From: Fermentibacter sp963718745 [NCBI: Candidatus Fermentibacterota bacterium]
GTDB lineage: Bacteria > Fermentibacterota > Fermentibacteria > Fermentibacterales
Assembly: GCA_963718745.1 (NCBI GenBank)
Contig: OY970370.1
Coordinates: 682,001 to 746,000, forward strand
Direction: 5' to 3'
DNA length: 64,000 nucleotides
Shown: positions 17,583-26,126 of the stretch, one piece after another
How positions within the stretch are numbered: position 1 is the stretch's first letter
Layout: every line of letters starts with the position of its first letter
Position numbers and translations under genes: made by a program
Notes under the pieces: model-generated
Seen by the model: the letters and a program-made list of their open reading frames with translations, nothing else
Databases searched by the model: none
Told to the model about the DNA's origin: nothing

Positions 17583-18872
17583 CTATTCGCTGCGGAGGCG
17601 CTGCGCGTTCTCCATGGCCTCTATCGCGTCATTCCGGCGGTTGAGGCGGCTGTAGGTGCTCGCAAGGTACTCCCACCAGTCCGCGTTGTCGGGGGTTATC
17701 ACGAGGGCCGCCTCGAGCGCAGCGGCAGCCTCGGTATCCCTCTCGAGCTGGTTCAGGGCCGCGAACTTCATGTAGAGCGTGTTCGCCCTCTCGGTATCGG
17801 TCAGGTCGCTCATCGTCGATGCCTCGTCGAGGATGGCGAGTGCCGCGTCGTAGTTCTCCATCATTATGTGCGCCTGGGCCAGGTTGCCGAGCAGGACGTA
17901 GTTCGGACCTATCTCGGTCCTCGCATTCTCGAGCTCCGAGACAGCCTCGGGATATCTCTCCATCTCGAGGAGTGCGACGCCCCTGGTGAGCAATATCTCG
18001 CCCCTGATGGCCTGGGCGTCCTCGGGGGAGAGCCAGCCTTCCGCGAGTCCGGTCTCGACACCGAGCAGCGCATCGTCGAATACGCTCATCGCCTGATCGA
18101 AGGAGCCGCCGAGGAGGTAGATCTGTGCCAGGAGGTTCAGGACATCGGCATTCGTGGGATCGATTTCGACGGCTTCGCTCAGGGAGGCTACCGCACCGGC
18201 GAGATAGGAGTCAGTTTCCTCCTCGGACTCCGCGGAGAGGGCGAGTGCCTTGCCGATCATCCCGGAATTGTAGAGGGAGAGCAGGAAGGTCGCCTCGGCG
18301 CTCTCCAGGACCTCTTCGATCGCGGGCTTCTGCTCGTCGGGGGCTGCAGCGAGCATCTCCTCGAGGGATGCTACGTACTCCCTGCTGATGTCCGCGGACA
18401 TGTCGAAGTGCTGCAGGGCCGTCTCGTAATCGCCGTCCTGGACGGCGAGGTCGCCGAGCATCTGGTCATACTCGGGTCTGCCCGGAATCGTGTTCTTGCC
18501 GGCCTGCAGGAAACCCACCGCTGCGCCGGTGTCACCGGCCTCGAGTGAGACTGCGGCTGCGTTGTAGAAGACGAACCAGTACTCGGCCAGCTGTGAGGAC
18601 ATCGTCTGATCCAGCTCGGCCACCCGCTGGAAGGACTCGGACGCCCCGGTCCAGTCGCGGAGATTCCCCTGCGCCTTGCCTCTCCACATCCACAGCTCGG
18701 CGTTCCCGGTCTCTCCACCGGCAATAACGCTGTCGGCAAGATGAATCGCCTCCTGGTACTCGCCGTTCTGGATGTGGACCTTGATACCCGTGACGGCGGG
18801 CGTCGAACAGGCCGAGAGGGCCAGGAGAGCGAAAACGACTGCGGCAGACAACCATTGGAAGTTCCGGGACAC
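17583..18872 (-). CDS. TPR-repeat lipoprotein
   Basis: A 429-residue lipoprotein with a signal peptide ending at a lipobox (LSAC, Cys about residue 20). The rest is TPR repeats: GEYQEAIHLADSVI, NLRDWTGASESFQRVAELD, GDYETALQHFDMSA, then LLAQIYLLGGSFDQAMSVFDDAL and a last repeat ending QRLRSE. Such proteins are envelope scaffolds; no partner is indicated. I start at GTG 18872, because GGAGG stands five bases before it, rather than at ATG 18884, which has no ribosome-binding site. A promoter is visible upstream (18918-18945). Confidence 0.85.
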   Translation of the reverse strand: MSRNFQWLSAAVVFALLALSACSTPAVTGIKVHIQNGEYQEAIHLADSVIAGGETGNAELWMWRGKAQGNLRDWTGASESFQRVAELDQTMSSQLAEYWFVFYNAAAVSLEAGDTGAAVGFLQAGKNTIPGRPEYDQMLGDLAVQDGDYETALQHFDMSADISREYVASLEEMLAAAPDEQKPAIEEVLESAEATFLLSLYNSGMIGKALALSAESEEETDSYLAGAVASLSEAVEIDPTNADVLNLLAQIYLLGGSFDQAMSVFDDALLGVETGLAEGWLSPEDAQAIRGEILLTRGVALLEMERYPEAVSELENARTEIGPNYVLLGNLAQAHIMMENYDAALAILDEASTMSDLTDTERANTLYMKFAALNQLERDTEAAAALEAALVITPDNADWWEYLASTYSRLNRRNDAIEAMENAQRLRSE

Positions 18873-18917
18873 AGCGGCCTCCATTCGTGTGTACTATGTC
18901 AGGCAAAGTTCTGGTCA

Positions 18918-18945
18918 ATTTTACTACAATGGGAAGCCAAGTCAA
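18918..18945 (-). promoter_or_regulatory. Predicted sigma70-type promoter for the TPR lipoprotein
   Basis: Minus strand: TTGACT (18940-18945), 16-base spacer, TAAAAT (18918-18923). A second, weaker pair (TTGACC then TAGTAC) lies just downstream. On the plus strand a TTGACG at 18959-18964 may serve the divergent L,D-transpeptidase gene, but its -10 is poor. Confidence 0.55.
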
Positions 18946-19007
18946 CGACGTACGGGACTTGACGGCAGGCCGGGCTTTGTTTAGTGAAGGCGCCCACAGG
19001 GAGGGAC

Positions 19008-19460
19008 ATGGGGACGCTTGCAGGACTGCTGAAGATGATCCTGAGCCTGTTGATGGCATCAGCGGGGGGAGATGCGCCGGCCGTGACGGCGATCCGGCAC
19101 GACGAGCGCGCGGCGACGGTGCTGCTGGACAGGCAGGTCGTGCTTTTCACGCACGAGGGGACCGAGGCCAACCTGGCCCTGGTATCCACGGGACGACCCG
19201 GACATGCCACGCCCGAGGGCGTATTCTCCGTCCAGTACAGGAGGAGGGCGCCCATCTCCAGCCGTTACCTCGTCAGGATGCCTTACTGGGTCTGCATCGT
19301 ACCCTCGGGAGAGATCGGACTCCACCAGGCTCCAGGCCCGAGCGCGCTCAGGAGGCTGGGAGAGCCGTTGTCCCACGGGTGCATCAGGCTGGGTTCAGGA
19401 ACCGCGCAGTGGACCTATGGATGGCTCCCGGACGGCTCAAGGGTCGAGATCAGGAGATGA
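19008..19460 (+). CDS. L,D-transpeptidase, YkuD family
   Basis: A 150-residue protein with an N-terminal signal peptide and a YkuD domain. The catalytic motif is HQAPGPSALRRLG ... LSHGCIRLG, with the nucleophilic Cys in SHGCIRL. The family cross-links peptidoglycan stem peptides or attaches lipoproteins to them in the periplasm. I start at ATG 19008, preceded by GGGAGGG at short spacing; GTG 18984 in the same frame is possible. It is transcribed divergently from the TPR lipoprotein gene and convergently with manC. Confidence 0.9.
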   Translation: MGTLAGLLKMILSLLMASAGGDAPAVTAIRHDERAATVLLDRQVVLFTHEGTEANLALVSTGRPGHATPEGVFSVQYRRRAPISSRYLVRMPYWVCIVPSGEIGLHQAPGPSALRRLGEPLSHGCIRLGSGTAQWTYGWLPDGSRVEIRR

Positions 19461-19470
19461 CCTCCGGCTG

Positions 19471-20499
19471 CTAGACCAGGTCCGGCCTCTCCGACTCCAG
19501 CCTCGCCACTACGTCTCTCAGTTTCTGGGACCCCGAATCGGCCATGACCAGTATCACGCCGTCGGACTCGACCACTGACACGCCCTGCATGCCGACGAGG
19601 ACAGCCAGCCTGCCCGGGGTCCAGACAGTGCAGTCGCTGCTGTCGAAGAGAAGCACGTCGCCCCTCGAGGCTCCCGCCCTCCGCGCCGAGGGCCAGTCCC
19701 CCGCATCGTCCCAGCGGAACCCGGCCGGCACCATCCCGACCCTGTCAGCCTTCTCCATCACTCCGTAATCGATCGAAACGGACTCGAGCACCGAGTACTC
19801 CGCGGCCGAAGGATGCCCGTGGAGTGCACCGAGGCCTGCGAAGAGGGCGGGGATGTGCAGGCCGATCTCCTCGAGGATCCGGTCCGTGCGCCAGACGAAG
19901 ATGCCGGCGTTCCAGAAGTGACTGCCGCTGGACTGGAATTCCCTTGCGCGATCGATCGATGGTTTCTCTATGAACCGGACCACCCTCGAGAACCCTCCCA
20001 GGTCCCGCCCCGCTTCGAGGTAGCCGTAGCCGGTTGCGGGCCTGTCGGGTCTGACTCCGACCGTCATGAGCCACCCGTCCCTCGCGGGCTCAACCGCTCC
20101 GGAGAGGGCAGACCGGAACCTGGCCCCGTCAGGGATCACATGGTCCGACGGGAGCACCGCCATGATGGAACCAGGGACGGATCTCCGCTCTATCTCCATG
20201 GCAGCCCAGCCTATGCAGGCGGAAGTGTTCCGTCCCGCCGGCTCCAGCATCACGTTCTCCCGCGGGATACCAGGGACCTGTTCGACGACCATGTCGCCGA
20301 ACTCCTGCCCGGTGACCACGATGATCCGCTCGATCGGGATCATCGGCAGGACACGCTCCACTGTCATCGAGAGGAGACTCCCGAATCCCAGCAGGTCGAG
20401 GAACTGCTTGGGCCGGTCCCTGCGGGACACCGGCCAGAACCGGGTGCCGCGGCCTCCGGCCATGATCACGGCGAACATGCCGGGGAATCCTTCAGTCAA
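19471..20499 (-). CDS. manC: Mannose-1-phosphate guanylyltransferase
   Basis: A 342-residue nucleotidyltransferase with MAGGRGTRFWPVSRRDRPKQFL at the N-terminus, VLPSDHVI in the middle, FIEKP, and FWNAGIFVWR near residue 190. It makes GDP-mannose from mannose 1-phosphate and GTP. It lacks the C-terminal cupin isomerase domain of bifunctional ManC proteins; isomerase activity is supplied by the separate manA gene just upstream. The TTG start at 20499 follows GGAGGT with a 6-base spacer. It is the last gene of the 18-gene minus-strand run. Confidence 0.93.
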   Translation of the reverse strand: MTEGFPGMFAVIMAGGRGTRFWPVSRRDRPKQFLDLLGFGSLLSMTVERVLPMIPIERIIVVTGQEFGDMVVEQVPGIPRENVMLEPAGRNTSACIGWAAMEIERRSVPGSIMAVLPSDHVIPDGARFRSALSGAVEPARDGWLMTVGVRPDRPATGYGYLEAGRDLGGFSRVVRFIEKPSIDRAREFQSSGSHFWNAGIFVWRTDRILEEIGLHIPALFAGLGALHGHPSAAEYSVLESVSIDYGVMEKADRVGMVPAGFRWDDAGDWPSARRAGASRGDVLLFDSSDCTVWTPGRLAVLVGMQGVSVVESDGVILVMADSGSQKLRDVVARLESERPDLV

Positions 20500-20503
20500 A
20501 CCG

Positions 20504-21328
20504 TCACCTCCGCTCGTTCGCAGGCATCACGAGCCAGCCCGCGGAATCCGGTCCGGTCCAGCCGCCCGATCCATCCGCGACCAGGCAGCTCGCGGATGAC
20601 GAGTCCCGGCCGCGGCCCGGACGGAACAGCAAGGAAGAAGCGGGCATGAACACGCCGCCGGGAGGCGATTCCCGCAGCGAGTATCCGAATCCCCCGCACC
20701 CGGCTTCCTCCCCGGATCCGGAGGTGCCGCTGGAGAAATCGATCGAGGCCAGTGCGAGCTCCAGGTGCACCTCCCTGGGCTTCCCGTCCGCACCGAGCCT
20801 TCCCCAGTCCCAGATCCTGTAAGTGATGTCGCAGTTCTGCTGGAACTCGAGCACTTCCACCCCTCCGCACAGGCAGTGGACGATGCCGGGAGGGATGTGG
20901 ACGATGTCGCCCGCTCTGACGGGCCTCTTCCGGAGGAGGGGTTCGGGGCGGCCTGCCGACACGGCCAGGGAGAATTCTTCAGGTGTGACGCCCGGCTCGA
21001 GGCCGAGGACTGCGAAAGCCCCGGGATCGGCATGCAGGAAGATCCAGGATTCCGCCTTGCAAGGTCCCGCCCCGGCCAGCCCGGGATGGACCTGAAGCGA
21101 GAGGGTGTCGGCCGGATGAAGCGTCTTGACCATGATGGGAAACGGGTCGGGGCCGCCTGCGATGTCCCGGAGCGAGAGTCCGGTCGGAACTCCGTCTGCA
21201 GTGAGGAGCCCGGACGCGGACAATCCGTCGTCCCAGACCCACCAGATCTCGCCGACGGGACATCCGGTCGCGCTCCGGAGGCTTCCCCAGATGCGCTCCA
21301 CATGCTTCGGAACGGTCCTGTAGATCAG
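20504..21328 (-). CDS. manA: Mannose-6-phosphate isomerase, class I
   Basis: A 274-residue type I phosphomannose isomerase (cupin), a short form of the family. IWG with WWVWDDG near the N-terminus, the zinc-site segment TLHPADTLSLQVHPG, KAESWIFLHADPGA and the late IPPGIVHCLCGGVEVLEFQ are visible. It interconverts fructose 6-phosphate and mannose 6-phosphate and feeds manC, which follows four bases after the stop. The only plausible start is CTG 21328, overlapping the upstream stop as CTGA, with AGGAGAGGA before it. The first conventional codon (GTG nine codons later) would cut into the conserved N-terminus. Confidence 0.92.
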   Translation of the reverse strand: MIYRTVPKHVERIWGSLRSATGCPVGEIWWVWDDGLSASGLLTADGVPTGLSLRDIAGGPDPFPIMVKTLHPADTLSLQVHPGLAGAGPCKAESWIFLHADPGAFAVLGLEPGVTPEEFSLAVSAGRPEPLLRKRPVRAGDIVHIPPGIVHCLCGGVEVLEFQQNCDITYRIWDWGRLGADGKPREVHLELALASIDFSSGTSGSGEEAGCGGFGYSLRESPPGGVFMPASSLLFRPGRGRDSSSASCLVADGSGGWTGPDSAGWLVMPANERR

Positions 21329-22047
21329 CTCCGGCGTCCTCTCCTGCCGGCGAGCGCGGTCAGGATGGCGATGCCCGATCCGTCCCTCTCCGGATGCCAT
21401 TGAACCCCCAGGGCCAGCCCATCAGCGCTCTCCATCGCCTCTAAGATGCCGTCGGGAGCCTTTGCAGCTGCGTAGAATCCCTCCGGCACCTCCTCGACCG
21501 CCTGGTGATGGAAGCTGGAGACGACCCGTCCGCTGCCGAAGAGTTCCCTGAGAAGACCTCCCCCGATGGCAATCCCGTGTTCCCTGGGTGAGGCGGCGCG
21601 CCCGTGGTGGTCGACGATGCCTGCGTCTCCCAGGAACGACTGGATGTCCCTTATCAGGGAGGAGCCCTCGGCGATGGCCATCGTCTGCATCCCAAGGCAG
21701 ATGCCGAGCACGGGCACACCGGATCTCCTGGCCGCCCTGTACAGGGACATCTCCCATCTGGGCCTCTGATAGTCGATCCTGCCGCATCCGTCCGCGGACC
21801 GCCCGTAGAGGGCGGGGTCGGGGTCGTTGCCCCCCGTCATGACCAGGATGTCGATCCCGGAGAGCACTCTCTGGAGCTCGGACATGCCGCAGGGCAGGAC
21901 AGCCGCGGGTGAGACGCCTGCGGAGGCGGCCATCCGCGCGTAGGTCGAGTTCAGCGAAAACTTCCACCGCCCCCAGGCGCCGGCCTCTGCCGGTCCGACC
22001 TCCGACCAGTCGACCGTGAAGCCTGCGATCAGGGATGACCTATCCAA
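21325..22047 (-). CDS. Gamma-glutamyl hydrolase-like class I amidotransferase (peptidase C26)
   Basis: A 240-residue class I glutamine-amidotransferase-fold protein. TGGNDPDPALYG, the nucleophile elbow GICLGMQ and the C-terminal GVQWHPE give the Cys-His-Glu triad, as in PuuD/peptidase C26 enzymes that hydrolyse gamma-glutamyl bonds. The true substrate is unknown. TTG 22047 overlaps the end of nadA and has GAGGA before it. It overlaps manA by the CTGA motif, so it is co-translated with sugar-nucleotide genes; I see no functional link. Confidence 0.88.
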   Translation of the reverse strand: MDRSSLIAGFTVDWSEVGPAEAGAWGRWKFSLNSTYARMAASAGVSPAAVLPCGMSELQRVLSGIDILVMTGGNDPDPALYGRSADGCGRIDYQRPRWEMSLYRAARRSGVPVLGICLGMQTMAIAEGSSLIRDIQSFLGDAGIVDHHGRAASPREHGIAIGGGLLRELFGSGRVVSSFHHQAVEEVPEGFYAAAKAPDGILEAMESADGLALGVQWHPERDGSGIAILTALAGRRGRRS

Positions 22048-22942
22048 TGGCGGCCATCCTCTCCACGGCTGCCCTCGCTGCCGCCGCAACCGCCGGTTCG
22101 ATCCTCGTCACGGGCTCCATGCGCTCGAGGGAATCGAGGATCATCTCCGGAGTGATCTTCTTCATGTTGGGGCAGAAGATGGAGCCGACGGCCCGGAAGG
22201 ACCTGTCCGGGAAGAGGGTGCACAACCTGTCGACCATGCCGGACTCGGTTCCGACGAGAAACCTCCGGGCTTCGGAGCGCTCCACGTACCGGATCATGGC
22301 GCCCGTCCCCAGGACAGCGTCGGCCATCTCCCACGCTTCGGGAGGCGTCTCGGGGTGGACCAGCAGACGGGCGTCCGGCCAGAGCTTCCTCCACCGCGCG
22401 ACCGACTCCAGATCCATGGAGTGATGAGGAGGGCAGCCTCCATCGAAGATCCAGACCTTCTTGCACGTGCGGGCGGCCGTGAAGGCTCCGAGGTTGCGGT
22501 CGGGTCCGAACACGACCTCGTCCGACGGAGCGGCGGAAACGACTTCCACCGCGTTGGCGGAGGTGCAGCAGGCCCAGCTCATCGCCTTCACCTCGATGGA
22601 GGAGTTGACGTAGACGACAGTGAGAGCGGAGGGATGCGCCTTCTGCATCGCCTCGAGGCCGCGGGGGTCCATGCAGTCAGCCAGAGGGCACCCGGCCCCG
22701 GGGGCGGGATGGAGGATCGTCTTCCCGGGGGCGAGGACCGCGGCGGTCTCGGCCATGAAACGAACCCCGCAGAGGACGACCGTATCGCAGGGCATCGAGG
22801 CGGCGGCGCGGCTCAGCTCGAGGGAGTCGCCCACCAGGTCTGCCAGGCGCTGGATCTCGAGAGGCTGGTAGCTGTGGGCCAGGATCACCGCCCTGCGGCT
22901 CCGGCGGAGGCTCTCCAGACGGCTCGTCGCTTCCTCCGTCAC
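22040..22942 (-). CDS. nadA: Quinolinate synthase (NadA)
   Basis: A 300-residue [4Fe-4S] enzyme that condenses iminoaspartate and dihydroxyacetone phosphate to quinolinate for NAD synthesis. LAHSYQPLEIQRLADLVGDSLELSR, LCGVRFMAETA, a mid-protein GGCPPHHS and a late FCPNMKKIT place the three expected cluster cysteines, one per repeated domain. The start is GTG 22942, three bases after the apgM stop. nadB and nadC are not in the window. Confidence 0.95.
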   Translation of the reverse strand: MTEEATSRLESLRRSRRAVILAHSYQPLEIQRLADLVGDSLELSRAAASMPCDTVVLCGVRFMAETAAVLAPGKTILHPAPGAGCPLADCMDPRGLEAMQKAHPSALTVVYVNSSIEVKAMSWACCTSANAVEVVSAAPSDEVVFGPDRNLGAFTAARTCKKVWIFDGGCPPHHSMDLESVARWRKLWPDARLLVHPETPPEAWEMADAVLGTGAMIRYVERSEARRFLVGTESGMVDRLCTLFPDRSFRAVGSIFCPNMKKITPEMILDSLERMEPVTRIEPAVAAAARAAVERMAAIG

Positions 22943-22945
22943 GCG

Positions 22946-24145
22946 CTATGCCCCGTATTTGGACAGCCTGCCGGCGGAGGCAAGCAGGATGGTCATCAGG
23001 TTGACCGCGTCGAAGGTGCCGAGCGCGCCACGGGAAGCCTCCCTCTCCGAGAAAGCGCTGCTCCACCCGAACCTCTGGGGTCCGCCGCGGATCAGCAGGG
23101 GCACCGGATGCCAGCTGTGCAGCTTCATGGCACAGGGCGTGCTGTGGTCTCCCGTGACGCAGATGACGTCGAAACCACATTCGAGCAGGCCGGGGACCAT
23201 GGAGTCGAAAGACTCGACCGCGGTCCTCTTGGCCTCGAAGTCGCCGTCCTCCCCTGCGCTGTCGGTCGGCTTGTGGTGGAGGAACACGAAGTCGCTTCCG
23301 TTACGGACTGCCGACGCAGCAGCGCGGATCTGACCCTCCGGCGAGTCGCACTCGAGCAACTCCATGCCGACCAGGGAAGCCACCCCGCGGTACATGGGAT
23401 ACAGTGCCGCGGCAGCGGCGCTGACACCGAACCTTTCGGACATCGAGGGAAACGGACGGTGGCCCGAATAGCCTCTCAGGAGGATCCCGTTCGCCGGCGG
23501 GAATGGGGCGAGGATCTCGTGAGCCCGCCTGAGGAACTCCCCGAGGATCAGGCTCGACCTGACTGCGCCGGCTGAGAGCGCGCGCGGAACGGCGGGAGGA
23601 AGTCCGGTGCGCCCGGGATCTGTCTCGCCTATCTCGTCGGACAGGCCCTCCCCCCTGATGACGACGCACGCCCGGTGTTCCTTCTCGGGCCTGACGAACA
23701 CCCTCGCATCATCGATCTCCATGCCGTCGAGGAGGGCGGCGAGTCTGGCGCACTCCGCGGTCGGTATCCTGCCTGCACGCCTGTCGGAGACTGCCCCGTC
23801 CGGGTCGAGCGTGCAGAAATTGGCCCTCGCCGCGACATCACCCGGCTGGATCGGGAATCCGATGCCGAGAGCCGACAGTATGCCCCTGCCGACGAAGAAC
23901 TCGACCGGATCGTATCCGAACAGCGCGAGATGGGCGGGGCCGCTTCCGGGAGTGACTCCGTGCGAGATCGGGATGTGCTGCCCCAGGGCGCCTTCGCGGG
24001 TCAGCCCGTCGAGGTTCGGACACACGGCTGCCTCGAGCGGGGTCACGCCCAGGGGTCCGGGGATGTCTCCGAGCCCGTCCAGCACGGCCAGGAGTATCTT
24101 CCCGCCGCTTCGTTCGACGAGCCCCTCGACCAGTCCCTTGTACAT
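22946..24145 (-). CDS. apgM: 2,3-bisphosphoglycerate-independent phosphoglycerate mutase, archaeal type
   Basis: A 399-residue alkaline-phosphatase-superfamily enzyme of the ApgM type. Near the N-terminus it has LLAVLDGLGDIP and a catalytic-region HGVTPGSGPAHLALFGYDP; FLHHKPTDSAGEDGDF and a late VTGDHSTPC complete the metal-binding set. It interconverts 3- and 2-phosphoglycerate. ATG 24145 is preceded by GGAGG; the upstream open frame lies in purM. This ancient form occurs mostly in archaea and some anaerobic bacteria. Confidence 0.94.
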   Translation of the reverse strand: MYKGLVEGLVERSGGKILLAVLDGLGDIPGPLGVTPLEAAVCPNLDGLTREGALGQHIPISHGVTPGSGPAHLALFGYDPVEFFVGRGILSALGIGFPIQPGDVAARANFCTLDPDGAVSDRRAGRIPTAECARLAALLDGMEIDDARVFVRPEKEHRACVVIRGEGLSDEIGETDPGRTGLPPAVPRALSAGAVRSSLILGEFLRRAHEILAPFPPANGILLRGYSGHRPFPSMSERFGVSAAAAALYPMYRGVASLVGMELLECDSPEGQIRAAASAVRNGSDFVFLHHKPTDSAGEDGDFEAKRTAVESFDSMVPGLLECGFDVICVTGDHSTPCAMKLHSWHPVPLLIRGGPQRFGWSSAFSEREASRGALGTFDAVNLMTILLASAGRLSKYGA

Positions 24146-24159
24146 AGGGCAGCCTCCGA

Positions 24160-25194
24160 TCAGTTCCGTGGAAAAACTATGTCGCCGGTGGAATCGGTCC
24201 ATCCGACAGGGAACGGGCATTCCCCCGCCCCCGACAGGATCGCGACGGCTTCTTCCGAATGCTCCTCCGCTACGGCCAGGATCAGCCCCACGCCCAGGTT
24301 GAAGGCTCTCCGCATGTCCGCGGGCTCGATCGATCCGAGCCTCCTTATCAGCTCGAACACAGGAGGGACGGCCCAGCCGGATTCGATGACGGCTCCGCAC
24401 CCGGGTGGGAGGATCCTGCACAGGTTTCCGGGGATGCCGCCGCCCGTCACATGGCATATGCCGGAGACGATTCCCCTGGAAAGCAGCGGCCTGACGGCAT
24501 GGAGATAGCTCCTGTGAACCTCGAGCAGGGCTTCGCCCAGGGAAGCCCCTCCGAGTTCATCCGGTCTGTCCGACGGGTCGAGGCGTGCCATCTCGAAGAG
24601 AACCATCCTGGCAAGCGAATAGCCGTTCGTGTGCAGCCCGGTGGAGGGGAGGCCCAGGAGGCGCATGCCCGGACGCACTCCTGAGGCTGAGATCACCAAC
24701 CCTTCGTCTACCAGACCGACGATCGTCCCTGCGACATCGTAGTCGCCCGGAGCATAGAATCCCGGCATCTCGGCGGTCTCGCCGCCGAGCAGAGCGCATC
24801 CGTTCTCCCTGCACGCCTTCGCCATGCCCGTGACTATCGCCGCGGCCACATCCGAGTCCAGCCTGCCGCAGGCGATATAGTCGAGGAAGAAGAGCGGCTC
24901 CGCGCCCTGGGCGAGGATGTCGTTCACGCAGTGGTTGACCAGGTCCTGCCCGACCGTCGAGTAGTCGCCGATCATCGAGGCGATCTTGAGTTTGGTCCCC
25001 ACTCCGTCGGTGCTGGCGACGAGCACCGGCCTGGGCGTCCCCGGGAAGTCCGCTCTGAACAGCCCGCCGAAGCTCCCAAGATCGGACATGACCCTGGGAG
25101 TAAAGGTCTCCCTGACGGCCTTCTTCATCAACAGAACGGCCTTCTCGCCTTCGTCGACGTCCACCCCGGCCCTCCGGTAGTCGACACCCGCCAT
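24160..25194 (-). CDS. purM: Phosphoribosylformylglycinamidine cyclo-ligase (PurM)
   Basis: A 344-residue PurM/AIR synthetase, normal in length. DYRRAGVDVDEGEKAV, STDGVGTKLKIA, NDILAQGAEPLFFLDY, GGETAEMPGFY, GLHTNGYSLAR and ICHVTGGGIPGN all match. It makes aminoimidazole ribotide in purine synthesis. Its ATG overlaps the kinase stop as TGATG, so it is translationally coupled to that gene. No other pur gene is present here. Confidence 0.97.
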   Translation of the reverse strand: MAGVDYRRAGVDVDEGEKAVLLMKKAVRETFTPRVMSDLGSFGGLFRADFPGTPRPVLVASTDGVGTKLKIASMIGDYSTVGQDLVNHCVNDILAQGAEPLFFLDYIACGRLDSDVAAAIVTGMAKACRENGCALLGGETAEMPGFYAPGDYDVAGTIVGLVDEGLVISASGVRPGMRLLGLPSTGLHTNGYSLARMVLFEMARLDPSDRPDELGGASLGEALLEVHRSYLHAVRPLLSRGIVSGICHVTGGGIPGNLCRILPPGCGAVIESGWAVPPVFELIRRLGSIEPADMRRAFNLGVGLILAVAEEHSEEAVAILSGAGECPFPVGWTDSTGDIVFPRN

Positions 25195-26108
25195 CAGGAG
25201 AATCCCCGGATCTGGTTGGTGGCCAGATAGAAACGCATTCTCTCGTCGATGGCTTCCCTGGTGATGTTCCTCATCATCTCCACTCCGAACCCGGACACGG
25301 CAAAGCTTGCTATCACAGACCCGTAGGCCAGTCCCATCCTGATGCTGTCGAAGTCCAGGCCGCGTTCCGAGCCCGAGAGGAAGCCGAGCATCCCTGCAGC
25401 GAAGGAGTCGCCTGCGCCGGTGGGATCTACAACGTTCTCGACGGGAACCGCAGGGAGGTTGAAGGGGGTCGGTCCGCCGAGGACAAGCACGCCTGCGGCG
25501 CCCCTCTTGATGACTACGTACTGCGGACCGTGCTCGAGAATCCATGCGCCCGCCCTGAACAGGTTCGATTCGCCCGAGACCTGCATCGCCTCCGAGGCGT
25601 TCACGAAGACTAGCTGGACCCGCTTGAAGACGTCCAGGACGGCCTCCTTCTGCCTGTCGATCCAGAGATTCATCGTATCGACGGCGATCCAGCGGGGGTT
25701 CTCGACCTGCCGGAGGACGTCCAGCTGCAGGACCGGGTCGATGTTCGCAAGGAAGACGCAGGGTGTGCTCCTGTAATGGTCAGGCAGCCTGGGGGCGAAG
25801 CCTGCGAACACGCCGAGCTCGGTCCTGATGGTCCTGGCATCGCCCAGGTCGGGGCCGTAGACGCCCTCCCAGCGGAAGGTAGGACCCTGCCCGATCTGGA
25901 GGCCGCCCAGATCTATGCCCTTCTCCTCGAGGAAGCGCTTCTCGAGAACCGGGAAGTCGGGGCCGACGACACCTACCACCTGTACGGAGTCGAAGGGTCT
26001 CGACCCGAGCGAGAAATAGACGGCGGAGCCTCCGAGAGTCTCCTCCGCCTTGCCGGAAGGAGTCGTGAGAGTGTCGAGCGCGATCGAACCGACTACTAGA
26101 ACTGCCAT
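25194..26108 (-). CDS. PfkB-family carbohydrate kinase
   Basis: A 304-residue ribokinase-like kinase. VVGSIALDTL opens the protein, TLGGSAVYFSLG is the sugar-binding glycine pair, and VDPTGAGDSFAAGML near residue 245 is the catalytic and anion-hole motif. The substrate (sugar, nucleoside or fructose 6-phosphate) cannot be told from sequence. It sits between argS and purM with an 18-base gap and a TGATG overlap. A nucleoside or sugar salvage role beside purM is inference only. Confidence 0.9.
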   Translation of the reverse strand: MAVLVVGSIALDTLTTPSGKAEETLGGSAVYFSLGSRPFDSVQVVGVVGPDFPVLEKRFLEEKGIDLGGLQIGQGPTFRWEGVYGPDLGDARTIRTELGVFAGFAPRLPDHYRSTPCVFLANIDPVLQLDVLRQVENPRWIAVDTMNLWIDRQKEAVLDVFKRVQLVFVNASEAMQVSGESNLFRAGAWILEHGPQYVVIKRGAAGVLVLGGPTPFNLPAVPVENVVDPTGAGDSFAAGMLGFLSGSERGLDFDSIRMGLAYGSVIASFAVSGFGVEMMRNITREAIDERMRFYLATNQIRGFS

Positions 26109-26126
26109 CTCTCTCCGATCCGGGGA